Positions 23,669 to 32,319 are shown, counted from the stretch's first letter. The stretch is 64,000 bases of DNA from Proteiniclasticum aestuarii (GCF_017368455.1 NZ_JAFNJU010000004.1:124001-188000), one strand, 5' to 3'. Numbers and translations: made by a program. The notes: generated by a model from the sequence alone, not told the origin.

Positions 23669-24736
23669 TTATTCGTAGGTGATGGCTTCCTCTTCTCCGG
23701 AAAGGACTCTGTTGGCCGCTTCAGCCAGTGCCAGCAGCTCGTCTTCTCCTGGATACACCACAACGTCCGCGATGAATTCCACTCTTTCTCTGATCAGCTT
23801 CACCATCAGCTTGGAATAGGCGATTCCGCCCGTAAGAATGATGGCATCCACCTTCCCGCTAAGCACCGCCGCTGCAGCGCCCACTTCCTTTGCCACCTGA
23901 TAGCCCATGGCGGAATAGATCTTCATGGCATAGGCATCTCCGGCCAATGCCTTATCTTCCACTTCTCTTGCATCATTGGTGTCAAGATAGGAAACAAAGC
24001 CTCCTTTTCCGGTGATCATCTTGAGCACTTCCGCCTTTTCATGGGTTCCTGCATAGCATAGCTCCACAAGGTCTGCCACTGGAAGGCTGCCGCTTCTTTC
24101 AGGAGAGAACGGACCATCGCCATTCAGCGCATTGTTCACATCTATGACTCTGCCCTTCTCGTGTGCTCCAACACTGATGCCGCCACCCAGGTGAACCACG
24201 ATGAGATTAAGGTCTGAGTAGCTGACACCCTTCTCCTTCGCATAACGCTTGGCCACCGCTTTCTGGTTCAGCGCATGGAAGATGCTCACTTTCTCAAAAG
24301 CCTTGTGTCCGGAGATCCTCGCCAGATCCTCCATTTCGTCCACAACCACAGGATCCGCAATGAAGGATTCCTTGCCAAATTCTGTGCCCAGACCATGGGC
24401 GATGATGGCACCGAGGTTTGATGCGTGCTCGCCTTTGATGCTCTTTCTGAGATCGGACAGCATGGCTTCATTCACTCTGTAGGTACCGCTCTTGATCGGT
24501 TTCAGAAGTCCGCCTCTTCCCACAAAGGCATCGAAGGAGTCCAGGCTCTCATTGTTCTCTGTGAGGATTTTCTTGATTTCGTCTTTTCTCCACTCGAACT
24601 GGTCGATGACCTTCTTGAAGCTGTTGATGACGGACGCTTCGTGTCTCAGCGTGAAGGACTTCACTTCCCTGTTGTCTTCGAAGATTCCGATTTTCGTTGA
24701 TGTGGACCCCGGATTGATGATAAGTAGTTTATTCAT
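23669..24736 (-). CDS. buk: Butyrate kinase (second copy)
   Basis: This 355-aa ASKHA-fold kinase makes butyrate or branched acids plus ATP from acyl phosphate and ADP. It has the N-terminal phosphate loop LIINPGSTSTKIGIF, VGRGGLLKPIKSG, IVHLGGGISVGAHEKG, FSPERSGSLPV and TGGIAYSKLM. The start is ATG 24736 with GGGGAG 5 nt upstream; an earlier in-frame ATG is rejected. It is about half identical to the other kinase at 25.7-26.8 kb, with phosphate butyryltransferase between them. Two kinases around one transferase suggest different chain or branch preferences, for example straight versus branched acids. Confidence 0.94.
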   Translation of the reverse strand: MNKLLIINPGSTSTKIGIFEDNREVKSFTLRHEASVINSFKKVIDQFEWRKDEIKKILTENNESLDSFDAFVGRGGLLKPIKSGTYRVNEAMLSDLRKSIKGEHASNLGAIIAHGLGTEFGKESFIADPVVVDEMEDLARISGHKAFEKVSIFHALNQKAVAKRYAKEKGVSYSDLNLIVVHLGGGISVGAHEKGRVIDVNNALNGDGPFSPERSGSLPVADLVELCYAGTHEKAEVLKMITGKGGFVSYLDTNDAREVEDKALAGDAYAMKIYSAMGYQVAKEVGAAAAVLSGKVDAIILTGGIAYSKLMVKLIRERVEFIADVVVYPGEDELLALAEAANRVLSGEEEAITYE

Positions 24737-24795
24737 AAATTCTCCCCTTTTGTTATATAATATCTTTTCTGATCTGATCACTGTCTGCGCTTACG

Positions 24796-25698
24796 CTATT
24801 TCACGGACGCATTGAGAACTGCCATGGCAATGGAGTTCACTTTGCTTTCGAAGGAATCTGCTCTGGATGTGACAACCACCGGCGCCTTGGCACCTAGGAG
24901 CACGCCGCCTGTTTTGGCATATGCGGCATAGGTCAGGGACTTATACAGCACATTGCCGGATTCGATGTTGGGCATCAGAAGAATATCCGCATGGCCTGCC
25001 ACCGGACTCTTGATACCCTTGTGCTCTGCCGCTTCCACACTCAGGGCGTTGTCCAGCGCCAGAGGTCCATCCACCAGGCAGCCCCTGATCTGTCCGCGGT
25101 CGTTCATCTTGGAGAGCATGGCGGCATCAATGGTGGCCTGCATGGCTTCATTCACCACTTCCACTGCGCATACCACCGCCACCTTGGGCTTTTCCACACC
25201 CAGACTGGTGACGAAATTCACTGCGTTATTGAGGATGCCTACCTTTTCCTTGAGTCCAGGATAGGTATTCATAGCCGCATCCGTCACAAAAAGCATTCTG
25301 TCATAGCCTTCCACTTCAAAAGCTGCCACATGGCTGATGAGGTTTCCTGTGGCCAGCCCTTTTTCCTTGTCCAGCACTGCTCTTAGGAGGGACTTGGTAT
25401 CCACAAGACCTTTCATGAGAATGTCGCATTCTCCCTCACGCACCAGATTCGCCGCAATCTTCGCTGCCTGTGCGGGACTCTTCTCATCGATGATTCTGAA
25501 TTCATCATCGATATGAAGCTCTTTCAGAAGGCTTTCAATCTTCACCTTTTCGCCCACCAGAACCGCATTGCAGAGTCCCATCTCCTTCGCTTTGGCCACA
25601 GCCTGAAGAACCGGCTCGTCCTCTGCGGCTGCCACGGCAATGGTTCTCATACGGCCATTGCCTTTTACCTTTTCATAGATCTCACTAAAACTTTTCAC
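24796..25698 (-). CDS. ptb: Phosphate butyryltransferase
   Basis: This is a 300-aa PTA/PTB-family enzyme converting butyryl- or branched acyl-CoA and phosphate to acyl phosphate and CoA. It starts with GTG (then KSFSEIYEK) and GGAGGAA lies upstream. The start overlaps the end of the first butyrate kinase by 14 nt, so the two are coupled. Family features are LKELHIDDEFRIIDE, ILMKGLVDTKSLLRAVLDKE, MLFVTDAAMNTYPGLKEK, GADI/HADILLMPNIESGN and KTGGVLLGAKAPVVVTSR. With VOR upstream in the pathway it would process isobutyryl-, isovaleryl- or 2-methylbutyryl-CoA. Confidence 0.95.
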   Translation of the reverse strand: MKSFSEIYEKVKGNGRMRTIAVAAAEDEPVLQAVAKAKEMGLCNAVLVGEKVKIESLLKELHIDDEFRIIDEKSPAQAAKIAANLVREGECDILMKGLVDTKSLLRAVLDKEKGLATGNLISHVAAFEVEGYDRMLFVTDAAMNTYPGLKEKVGILNNAVNFVTSLGVEKPKVAVVCAVEVVNEAMQATIDAAMLSKMNDRGQIRGCLVDGPLALDNALSVEAAEHKGIKSPVAGHADILLMPNIESGNVLYKSLTYAAYAKTGGVLLGAKAPVVVTSRADSFESKVNSIAMAVLNASVK

Positions 25699-26776
25699 TC
25701 AGTATTTCCTCCCTGTAACGCAATGGTTCTTCTTCATTCATCAGTACTCTTCTTGCTCCCTCATAGAGGGACTTCATTTCCAGTTCCCCTGGCACCAGTT
25801 CCACCGGTGCGATGAAGGATACATATTCCTTGATCATGCCGGTCATGAGACTGGAGTAGGCCAGACCTCCGGTGATGATGATGGCCTTGACATCACCTTT
25901 CAGCACCGCAGCACAGGCTCCGATCTCTTTCCCGATCTGATAGGCCATGGCCTGATACACCTTCGCCGCATAATCATCTCCATCATGGATCATTCTCTCC
26001 ACTTCTCTTGCATCACTGGTGCCCAGATGGGATATAAGACCCGATCCTCTCTGGAACTTCTTGAGCAGGTTTCGCTTCTCATAGTTCTTGTCGTAGGCAT
26101 ATTTCACGAAAACGCCCAGAGGAAGCGTTCCGACGCGTTCCGGACTGAAGGGTCCTCCGTGGTTCGCGTTGTTCACATCCACCAGTTTTCCTTTTCTCAG
26201 TGGTCCTATGGAGAAGCCTCCCCCCAGATGCGCCACAATGAAGTTGTCCTCATTGAAGTCATAGCCTTTTTCCCGGCAGACTTTTCGTGTGACACCCTTG
26301 ATATTGAGATAATGGGCAAGAGAGCCTCTCTCTTCGCCCTTGAGCCCTGTGAATCTGGCCAGGTCATCCATCTCGTCGCAGGAGACCGGGTCCACGATAT
26401 AGGCGTTCACACCGGCTTCGTCGGCGATTTCCTTGGCAAGGATCGGTCCCAGATTGGACGCATGTTCTCCCTGCACCGCATTTTTCAGATCGTTTATCAT
26501 ATCCATATCCACAAGATACGCACCACCGATGATGGGCTTCAGAAGTCCGCCCCGGCCCACAACGGCAGCCAGGTCTTCTTTTCTGATGCCTTTTTCACGC
26601 AGGACGGAAACGATGGCTTCTCTTCTCATGGCATCCTGATCCGCTATATGGTCGTATTTCCTGATTTCTTCTGCGCTATGCTCCACCACTTCCGTATGAA
26701 TCTCCATGGATTCCGTGCTGTAAATGGCAATCTTTGTTGAAGTTGAACCTGGATTAATTACCAAAACATATTTCAT
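25685..26776 (-). CDS. buk: Butyrate kinase (first copy)
   Basis: This 363-aa butyrate kinase begins MKYVLVINPGSTSTKIAIYS and has VGRGGLLKPIIGG, FIVAHLGGGFSIGPLRKG, NHGGPFSPERVGTLP and TGGLAYSSLMTGMIKEYV. It makes ATP by substrate-level phosphorylation in the cytosol. It is the first gene of a buk-ptb-buk unit. A GGGGGTG ribosome site, a TATGAT box (26807-26812) and a long inverted repeat TTGAAAATA/TATTTTCAA (26830-26860) lie upstream, which suggests regulated transcription. Confidence 0.95.
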   Translation of the reverse strand: MKYVLVINPGSTSTKIAIYSTESMEIHTEVVEHSAEEIRKYDHIADQDAMRREAIVSVLREKGIRKEDLAAVVGRGGLLKPIIGGAYLVDMDMINDLKNAVQGEHASNLGPILAKEIADEAGVNAYIVDPVSCDEMDDLARFTGLKGEERGSLAHYLNIKGVTRKVCREKGYDFNEDNFIVAHLGGGFSIGPLRKGKLVDVNNANHGGPFSPERVGTLPLGVFVKYAYDKNYEKRNLLKKFQRGSGLISHLGTSDAREVERMIHDGDDYAAKVYQAMAYQIGKEIGACAAVLKGDVKAIIITGGLAYSSLMTGMIKEYVSFIAPVELVPGELEMKSLYEGARRVLMNEEEPLRYREEILSEKF

Positions 26777-26829
26777 GTGTTTTCACCCCCAAACTATTTC
26801 CTTATAATCATATCAGAAACCCTTTACAT

Positions 26830-26860
26830 TTGAAAATACCTAAAACTCGCTTATTTTCAA
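26830..26860. promoter_or_regulatory. Inverted repeat upstream of buk-ptb-buk
   Basis: A perfect 9-bp repeat, TTGAAAATA-N13-TATTTTCAA, lies 18-48 bp upstream of a TATGAT -10 box (26807-26812). The placement suits a regulator site. No sigma-54 -24/-12 pattern is seen. Confidence 0.45.
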
Positions 26861-26877
26861 CCCATCTGTTAAAAAAT

Positions 26878-26977
26878 CACAAAAAAAGTAGGACTATCGT
26901 TAGTTGATTCTCATTTTCTGACCATTTATCGGATTTTTAATGCGAAATTGTCAAAAATGAGTGATTCAAGATAGTCC
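26878..26977 (-). terminator. Long inverted repeat and T run after the FAD protein gene
   Basis: GGACTATC begins each arm. The arms continue TTGAATCACTCATTTTTGAC against its near complement and enclose a 28-nt loop. On the minus strand TACTTTTTTT follows. It probably terminates transcription of the FAD gene, but the arm length is unusual. Confidence 0.6.
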
Positions 26978-27003
26978 TGATTTTTCTATGTTTATTGAAT
27001 ATA

Positions 27004-28596
27004 CTATATATCTAAAGGCTGGTACTTACTGATCACCGCTTCCGCGATTTTCAGTCCATCCACCGCGCTGGAGATGATACCGCCCGCATAACCGGCCCCT
27101 TCCCCTGCAGGATACACGCCTCGAACTTGAGCACTCTGCAAGCTTTCGTCTCGGACGATTCTCACGGGAGAGGAGGTTCTGGTCTCCACACCGGTCATGA
27201 TGGCGCCATGCCCAGTGAATCCTTTAATCTTCCTGTCAAATTCCGTAAGTCCTGTCTTTAATGCTTCCGTGATGGCAGAAGGAAAGAGTGCGCCCAGATC
27301 GGCAAACTTCACCCCCGGCATGTACGTAGGGAGTACCTCTCCGAAGGAAGTACTCATACGCCCTTCCAGAAAATCCTCCACCTTCTGGACAGGTGCATGA
27401 TAATTGCCACCGCCCATCTGGAATGCCCTGGTCTCCAGGGCTCTCTGAAAGCGGATCCCATCCAGCGGGTGCGGACCATAGTCTGTTGGTGTCACAGAAA
27501 CCACCACGGCGGAATTGGCGTTTCTTCCATCTCTTGCATGGTAGCTCATGCCGTTGACCGCAAGCATGCCCTCCTCGCTGGATGCCGGAACCACCAGGCC
27601 CCCTGGACACATGCAGAAGCTGTAGACCCCTCTGGCGTCCTTTGCCTTGGCCGTGAGTGAATACTCTGCGGCTTTGAGCTTCGGATTCAGATGCACGCTG
27701 CCATACTGGCTTTCATTGATTCTCCACTGCAGATTCTCCACACGCACACCCACAGCCATGGACTTGGCGATCATGGTGAATCCCCTGTCAAAAAGCATGT
27801 CATAGGTATCCCTGGCGCTATGGCCTAAAGCCAGCACCAGCACTTCACAGGGAATCTTCTCTTTGTTCGCTGTGATGGAAACCACTTTTCCGTTTTTTAC
27901 TTCAATGTCTTCCAGTTTCGTCTCGAACCGGACTTCCCCGCCAAGGGCGATGATCCTTTCTCTGATGTTCTTCACCACGTCCTTCAGAAGGTCCGTGCCC
28001 ACATGAGGTTTGGCCTGGAAGGAGATTTCCTCCGGTGCTCCGGCTTCCATGAGCTTTTCAAGAACCTCTCGCACGCGGATGTCCTTGATCCTCGTGGTGA
28101 GCTTTCCGTCTGAATAGGCGCCTGCTCCCCCTTCTCCGAACTGGATGTTCGAAGACGGATCCAGTATCCCCTTCTCCATGAAAAGATCCACGGCGCGGTC
28201 TCTTTTTTCAATTTCCTGTCCTCGTTCAATGACCAGGGGGCGATACCCTTCCTCCGCCAGCTTCAGCGCCGTGAAGAGTCCGGAAGGACCCAGTCCAACC
28301 ACCACAGGGCGCACGCCAAGCTTTTCACTTCCAGGCACGACCTTTTCCGGTTCCTTCTCTTCGTAAAAGGAGACATTTCTATGTCTTGCTTTCCGGAGCA
28401 CTTCCTGTTCACGCTCTGTTCGGACCAGAATGCTGTAGACGAATTTCAGCGGCTCTTTTCGCGCGTCCACAGATTCTTTTACAATCCGTATTTCTCTGAT
28501 CTCCTCTTCTGAGATTTTCAGCATTTTCGCCGTTTTTCTCACAAGATCCTCTTTCTCTTCCTCTAAATGCAGTTCCATGTTATTGATTTTAATCAT
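27004..28596 (-). CDS. FAD-dependent oxidoreductase (COG2509-like, uncharacterised)
   Basis: This is a 530-aa flavoprotein. The N-terminal 85 residues form a small charged domain (KINNMELHLEEE, then DLVRKTAKMLKISEEEIREI). The dinucleotide fold follows with VVGLGPSGLFTALKLAEEGY and VIERGQEIEKR. Further FAD-contact motifs are NIQFGEGGAGAYSDGKL, VLALGHSARDTYDM and YPAGEGAGYAGGIISSAVDG. It belongs to a widespread bacterial family of predicted NAD(P)/FAD dehydrogenases whose substrate is unknown; the N-terminal domain may bind nucleic acid or a partner. Its ribosome site GGAGTG lies right behind the cdaR terminator, so low-level readthrough could also express it. Confidence 0.88.
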   Translation of the reverse strand: MIKINNMELHLEEEKEDLVRKTAKMLKISEEEIREIRIVKESVDARKEPLKFVYSILVRTEREQEVLRKARHRNVSFYEEKEPEKVVPGSEKLGVRPVVVGLGPSGLFTALKLAEEGYRPLVIERGQEIEKRDRAVDLFMEKGILDPSSNIQFGEGGAGAYSDGKLTTRIKDIRVREVLEKLMEAGAPEEISFQAKPHVGTDLLKDVVKNIRERIIALGGEVRFETKLEDIEVKNGKVVSITANKEKIPCEVLVLALGHSARDTYDMLFDRGFTMIAKSMAVGVRVENLQWRINESQYGSVHLNPKLKAAEYSLTAKAKDARGVYSFCMCPGGLVVPASSEEGMLAVNGMSYHARDGRNANSAVVVSVTPTDYGPHPLDGIRFQRALETRAFQMGGGNYHAPVQKVEDFLEGRMSTSFGEVLPTYMPGVKFADLGALFPSAITEALKTGLTEFDRKIKGFTGHGAIMTGVETRTSSPVRIVRDESLQSAQVRGVYPAGEGAGYAGGIISSAVDGLKIAEAVISKYQPLDI

Positions 28597-28609
28597 CTGT
28601 TTTCACTCC

Positions 28610-28633
28610 AAAAATGGAAGCCCGAAGGCTTCC
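28610..28633 (-). terminator. Rho-independent terminator after cdaR
   Basis: A perfect GGAAGCC-TTCG-GGCTTCC hairpin with a UUCG-type tetraloop is followed on the minus strand by ATTTTTGG. Confidence 0.85.
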
Positions 28634-28643
28634 ACTTATATAT

Positions 28644-29927
28644 CTAAGGGGTTTCAGTATTGGTCGGGGTCTCTTCCTCCGGCGGCTGTTCCTCCGGATT
28701 CTCCTCTGGAGGTATTTCATTTTCATCTCGGATGATTACCGTGATGGTCTCCGGCGTCGTGGTGACCAGACCGATATTTTCCGGCAGTCCGATCTCAGGT
28801 GTGATTTCATGTTCTCCCGCTTCCAGACCCGAAAGATCGATTTCCACGGTGATGCCCGCTTCTGTCAGTGCTTCCAGTGGGTCCTGTGGTCCACTGACCA
28901 CCACCTCCACCGTATCAGAACTGAACTCTGCAACAAGACCCTCCGCCAGTCCAAGGACCGAAATGCTCTTCTCAAGGGTCCTCGATTCGTAGGCTCTGAC
29001 TTCAAAGGACACCGTTGCGGTGCTTCCGCCGTTGATGGAGATGATTCCATCTGGAATCACGAGATTCTGTATGACATCGGTGGTCTCCGTGAGACTGGAC
29101 AGATCAAACTCCGCCGTTCTGATTTCATTTACCTGTTCCAGCAGTCCATCCGGTCCTGCAATGAGGAGTTCTCCCGGTGCCACGGAGCTGCCCAGAAGTT
29201 CGTATCCTTCTCCGATTTCTCCTGAGGTGTCAATGACAACCGGCACGGTCTTTGTTTCAAAGACCTCCACATTGACTTCCACATAGAGCGGAGAAACTAT
29301 CACATGATTCACCTCATTCCCGTTCTCATCGATGGGCACAAGGGATATGATTTCCTTATAGTCGATGTCCAGATTCTCTCTGCTTCCTCTCGCTGCCAGT
29401 GCAGTGACTCTGTTGACATACTCCGCAGGTCCTTTCACCGTGGCCGAGCTCGGATTGAATGTGATGCCGGCAACAAAATGTTCTTCCGTAGCCACTGCCT
29501 CATATTGAGATACGATGGTCACTTCTCTTTCCAGATAATCATCCAGATAGATGATGGCTTTCACATTGCTGCTGGGGGTCACATCGATATCCGAAGGATA
29601 AGAGGTGATCTCGATGGGCACTTCATTGGGACCTGCCTTCAAGGCGATATCATCCAGGTCTGCAATGACCCTGAAATTACTGGCCACACTTCTGTATACT
29701 TCCGATGCGGGTCCTTTCACAGTCAAGGTCACCATCACATCCTGGTTGGGAAGAAGGGCCAGATTCTGCTCATCGATGTTTTCCAGATTCTCCAGCCTTA
29801 CGGGCACATTATAGACCCTCATGGTCTTGATGGGATTCTCCACATTGATGATGTAGATCCACAGACTGAAGGAAAGAATCAGGCTGATGATTTTCAGGAG
29901 GATGTCCGATCCTTTTTGCTTAGCCAT
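28644..29927 (-). CDS. cdaR: CdaR (YbbR-domain regulator of diadenylate cyclase)
   Basis: This is a 427-aa membrane-anchored protein with one N-terminal helix (ILLKIISLILSFSLWIYIIN) and an outward-facing chain of YbbR domains. Repeats are recognisable by segments such as NVPVRLENLENID, VPIEITSYPSDID, VPVVIDTSGEIGEGYEL and VEIDLSGLEAGEH. The C-terminus is a Pro/Glu-rich tail (PPEENPEEQPPEEETP). CdaR modulates the cyclase CdaA encoded just upstream; the genes overlap by 34 nt. The start is MAKQKGSD with GGAGAGGATGG upstream. glmM, usually the third gene of this operon, is not next to it. Confidence 0.94.
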   Translation of the reverse strand: MAKQKGSDILLKIISLILSFSLWIYIINVENPIKTMRVYNVPVRLENLENIDEQNLALLPNQDVMVTLTVKGPASEVYRSVASNFRVIADLDDIALKAGPNEVPIEITSYPSDIDVTPSSNVKAIIYLDDYLEREVTIVSQYEAVATEEHFVAGITFNPSSATVKGPAEYVNRVTALAARGSRENLDIDYKEIISLVPIDENGNEVNHVIVSPLYVEVNVEVFETKTVPVVIDTSGEIGEGYELLGSSVAPGELLIAGPDGLLEQVNEIRTAEFDLSSLTETTDVIQNLVIPDGIISINGGSTATVSFEVRAYESRTLEKSISVLGLAEGLVAEFSSDTVEVVVSGPQDPLEALTEAGITVEIDLSGLEAGEHEITPEIGLPENIGLVTTTPETITVIIRDENEIPPEENPEEQPPEEETPTNTETP

Positions 29928-30748
29928 TGATCCATCCTCTCCTTCCATGTCTGTTTTTTCTGAATCTTGCTGGTGAGTATCTTCACCAGAATCTTCTGCA
30001 GTCTGTCTCTGTCATAGTTTCTTACGAGCTTTCCATTCAGCGCCAGAGAGATGGTACCCGTTTCCTCGGAAACGATGAGTATCAGAGAATCCGACACCTC
30101 ACTCAGTCCCAGAGCCGCTCTGTGTCTTGTACCCAGTTTCTTGCTGATATCCTTGTTGGTGGTCAGTGGAAGCACGCATCCCGACGACATGATACGGTCT
30201 CCACGAATGATGGTGGCTCCGTCATGCAGAGGGGTATTGGGCACAAAGATATTCTCCAGCAGAGAGGTGGAGACCAGCGCATCGATTCTGATTCCCGTTT
30301 CGCTGATGTCACCAAGACCTGTGTCCTGCTCTATGACAATCAGTGCTCCCGTTTTCGTCTTGCTCAGATTGTCCATGGCCGCCACAATCTCATTGACCAC
30401 CTTGGTCAGGATATCCGTATCCCGCAGCACCCTTCGGTCGCTGAAGGCGGAACGTCCGATGTGTTCCAGCATTCTTCTGATTTCAGGCTGGAAGATGATG
30501 ACCAGGGTCAGTACTCCGATGGTAATGGTCTTTGAAATGATGGTGTAGACCATGGTGAGGTTGAAAATATAGCTTATGGGGATTAGAAGCAGTATCAGAA
30601 TAATTCCTCTAAGGAGAAGCTCCGCTCTCGTTTCAATGATCAGCTTATACATTCTGTAGATGAGATAAGCAACGATCAGGATATCAATGACGGATGAAAT
30701 GTTGATATTTCGAACGGTATTCAGTATGGTATTGAGCGTTTCCAACAT
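29894..30748 (-). CDS. cdaA: Diadenylate cyclase CdaA
   Basis: This 284-aa membrane enzyme makes the second messenger c-di-AMP from two ATP; c-di-AMP controls potassium uptake and cell-wall homeostasis. Three N-terminal membrane helices (residues 15-90) precede the DAC domain. That domain carries the diagnostic LHDGATIIRGDRIMSSGC (DGA motif) and GTRHRAALGLSE (RHR motif). The start is MLETLNTILN with GGAGGAGG upstream, chosen over an in-frame start seven codons earlier. It is operonic with cdaR. Confidence 0.97.
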   Translation of the reverse strand: MLETLNTILNTVRNINISSVIDILIVAYLIYRMYKLIIETRAELLLRGIILILLLIPISYIFNLTMVYTIISKTITIGVLTLVIIFQPEIRRMLEHIGRSAFSDRRVLRDTDILTKVVNEIVAAMDNLSKTKTGALIVIEQDTGLGDISETGIRIDALVSTSLLENIFVPNTPLHDGATIIRGDRIMSSGCVLPLTTNKDISKKLGTRHRAALGLSEVSDSLILIVSEETGTISLALNGKLVRNYDRDRLQKILVKILTSKIQKKQTWKERMDQWLSKKDRTSS

Positions 30749-30946
30749 GCACCTCCTCCTTTTCCACATATTTGTGTCAATATACCTAAATTATACAATA
30801 TAAAGGGCATCTGTTGTGCACAATTTCAGCTTTTTCCAGATTTATTCATGAATTCGTCTGCGAAATTCAGAATTCATTCTGCAAATTTTAAGTTTTGCCA
30901 TGCTCTCTTTCTCCGTTAGGTTCTCTTCCTCCTGAAAAAATGCAGA

Positions 30947-30972
30947 AAACCCGAAGACTGCACTCCGGGTTT
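30947..30972 (-). terminator. Terminator after trxA
   Basis: AAACCCG pairs with CGGGTTT across a 12-nt loop. On the minus strand it continues into TTCTGCATTTTTTC, 6 bp after the stop codon. Confidence 0.65.
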
Positions 30973-30978
30973 CACATT

Positions 30979-31293
30979 CTACTTATTCTTTTCGATGAAC
31001 GCTCTGATCTCTTCCTTTGGTCTGAAGCCCACAAGCTGTCCTACGATATTGCCGTTTTTAAACGCCAGCAAAGTCGGGATGCTTGCCACTCTGTATCTTG
31101 CTGCCTGCTGCGGATTCTCATCCACGTTCAGCTTTACAAATTCCACATCATTTATTTCATCATTCAGTTCTTCAAATAAGGGTGCCAGCATCTTGCAGGG
31201 TCCACACCATGGTGCCCAGAAATCCACAAGAACCAGATTCTCATTTTTCAGTACTTCCTGCTCGAAGCTTTCTCCATTTACTGCCTTAATCAT
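30979..31293 (-). CDS. trxA: Thioredoxin
   Basis: This is a 104-aa cytosolic thiol-disulfide oxidoreductase. Redox site WCGPC (Cys30, Cys33) in VLVDFWAPWCGPCKML, cis-Pro region VASIPTLLAFKNGN and the Gly-rich VGFRPKEEI are all present. The start is MIKAVNGESF, with GAGGAAAG upstream; an earlier in-frame start five codons upstream lacks a ribosome site. It is a single gene with its own terminator. Confidence 0.97.
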   Translation of the reverse strand: MIKAVNGESFEQEVLKNENLVLVDFWAPWCGPCKMLAPLFEELNDEINDVEFVKLNVDENPQQAARYRVASIPTLLAFKNGNIVGQLVGFRPKEEIRAFIEKNK

Positions 31294-31421
31294 TTCTTTC
31301 CTCCTCAAAACATTATACTACCCATTATACACATTCTCTCTGTTTTTTGTAGGGGCGAAGATAAAAAATAACCCATATTTCACTTCCCAGTAAAAGAGAT
31401 TCCCGCTCCCGGGCCTATTCA

Positions 31422-31856
31422 TCAGCCTTCGCTTGTTTCGTAATTTTCCTTCATATAGGCCATGGTTGTCCGGATCATCTTTTCAAGTTCTGACAGGTCG
31501 ATATCACTGACCTTCTTCACGTAGATGCAGGCTTTGCCCATCTTGAACTTGCCCAGGTTCTCCAGAAGATACGCATGCTCCTCCATCCCCGTATAGGTAT
31601 AGAGACTGATGGCGGATTTTCGAGGGGAGAATCCGATGAGCGGCCAGTCCCCTTCCTGCCTGCTGCGCTGGGATTTGTAGTGATACTGTCCGAATCCGAT
31701 GATGCTCTCTCCCCACATGACAGGTTTGTATCCTGTAATCTTCTCCATTAATTCAAGAAGGAAGAGACTATCCTTCACCTTCTGCTCTCCCTCTGCGAAA
31801 GCATGGATGAACTCCACCACGTCTCGATCGTTTTTCTGCGTCTTAAGCGCTGCCAT
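31422..31856 (-). CDS. DUF1801 domain protein
   Basis: This 144-aa protein matches the DUF1801 (YdhG-like) family. It has DVVEFIHAFAEGEQKVKDS then LLELMEKITGYKPVMWGESI, GFGQYHYKSQRSRQEGDWP and FSPRKSAISLYTYTGMEE. It ends with KACIYVKKVSDIDLSELEKM. Some members have been called iron chaperone-like, but no general function is established. No metal motif is evident. It is a single gene. Confidence 0.85.
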   Translation of the reverse strand: MAALKTQKNDRDVVEFIHAFAEGEQKVKDSLFLLELMEKITGYKPVMWGESIIGFGQYHYKSQRSRQEGDWPLIGFSPRKSAISLYTYTGMEEHAYLLENLGKFKMGKACIYVKKVSDIDLSELEKMIRTTMAYMKENYETSEG

Positions 31857-31993
31857 TTTACACCTCCATGGTAAATAGTTCCATTTTATTCCATTTATAC
31901 ATTAAGTACTCAATAAATCATTTTCCATTACCTGATGAGCTAAACGTTTACATATCCTGCACGAAGAACCTTTTAAAAAGGTTCCCGTTCTCC

Positions 31994-32212
31994 CTAGAGA
32001 GAATCTAGCCACTCCTGCGCTTTCACCTTCAGAATCTGGGTAATCTTCTCCTCACTGTAAGGACTTTCTGCTCCACCTCTCTGAAGAAGAACATATCTGT
32101 TGTTTCTCGTCCTGTAGAGAATTTCCTCATATCCTTTAGGATCGCCATAGTAGCCATGTGTCACTCTTCTCAGTTCCGTCGCTGTTTCCAGGTTCGGTGT
32201 CTTCTTTACCAT
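31994..32212 (-). CDS. Conserved-looking hypothetical protein (72 aa)
   Basis: This is a small soluble protein, rich in Tyr, Arg and Glu, of unknown family. It reads TPNLETATELRRVTHGYYGD then PKGYEEILYRTRNNRYVLLQ and ends KITQILKVKAQEWLDSL. It is a real gene by its signals: AAAGGAGGATGAACC directly before ATG, and a near-consensus promoter at 32246-32274. A palindrome GAACCTTTTAAAAAGGTTC follows 10 bp after the stop. A nucleic-acid or partner-binding role would be a guess. Confidence 0.75.
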   Translation of the reverse strand: MVKKTPNLETATELRRVTHGYYGDPKGYEEILYRTRNNRYVLLQRGGAESPYSEEKITQILKVKAQEWLDSL

Positions 32213-32245
32213 GGTTCATCCTCCTTTCCAATTCGGATAATCCAT

Positions 32246-32274
32246 ATTATACCACCCTTCACGAAATTCTTCAA
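32246..32274 (-). promoter_or_regulatory. Promoter of the 72-aa protein gene
   Basis: -35 TTGAAG and -10 TATAAT are separated by 17 bp, about 35 bp before the start codon. Confidence 0.7.
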
Positions 32275-32319
32275 AAGGCTGGATTCCCAGCATCTTTGAT
32301 GATTCCAGGAAGGCGTAAG

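Noticed and set aside
20114..26776. Sigma-54 (Bkd-type) control of the buk/vor genes
   Set aside because: No GG-N10-GC pattern of a -24/-12 promoter was found in the two candidate gaps, and no enhancer-binding regulator gene is present.
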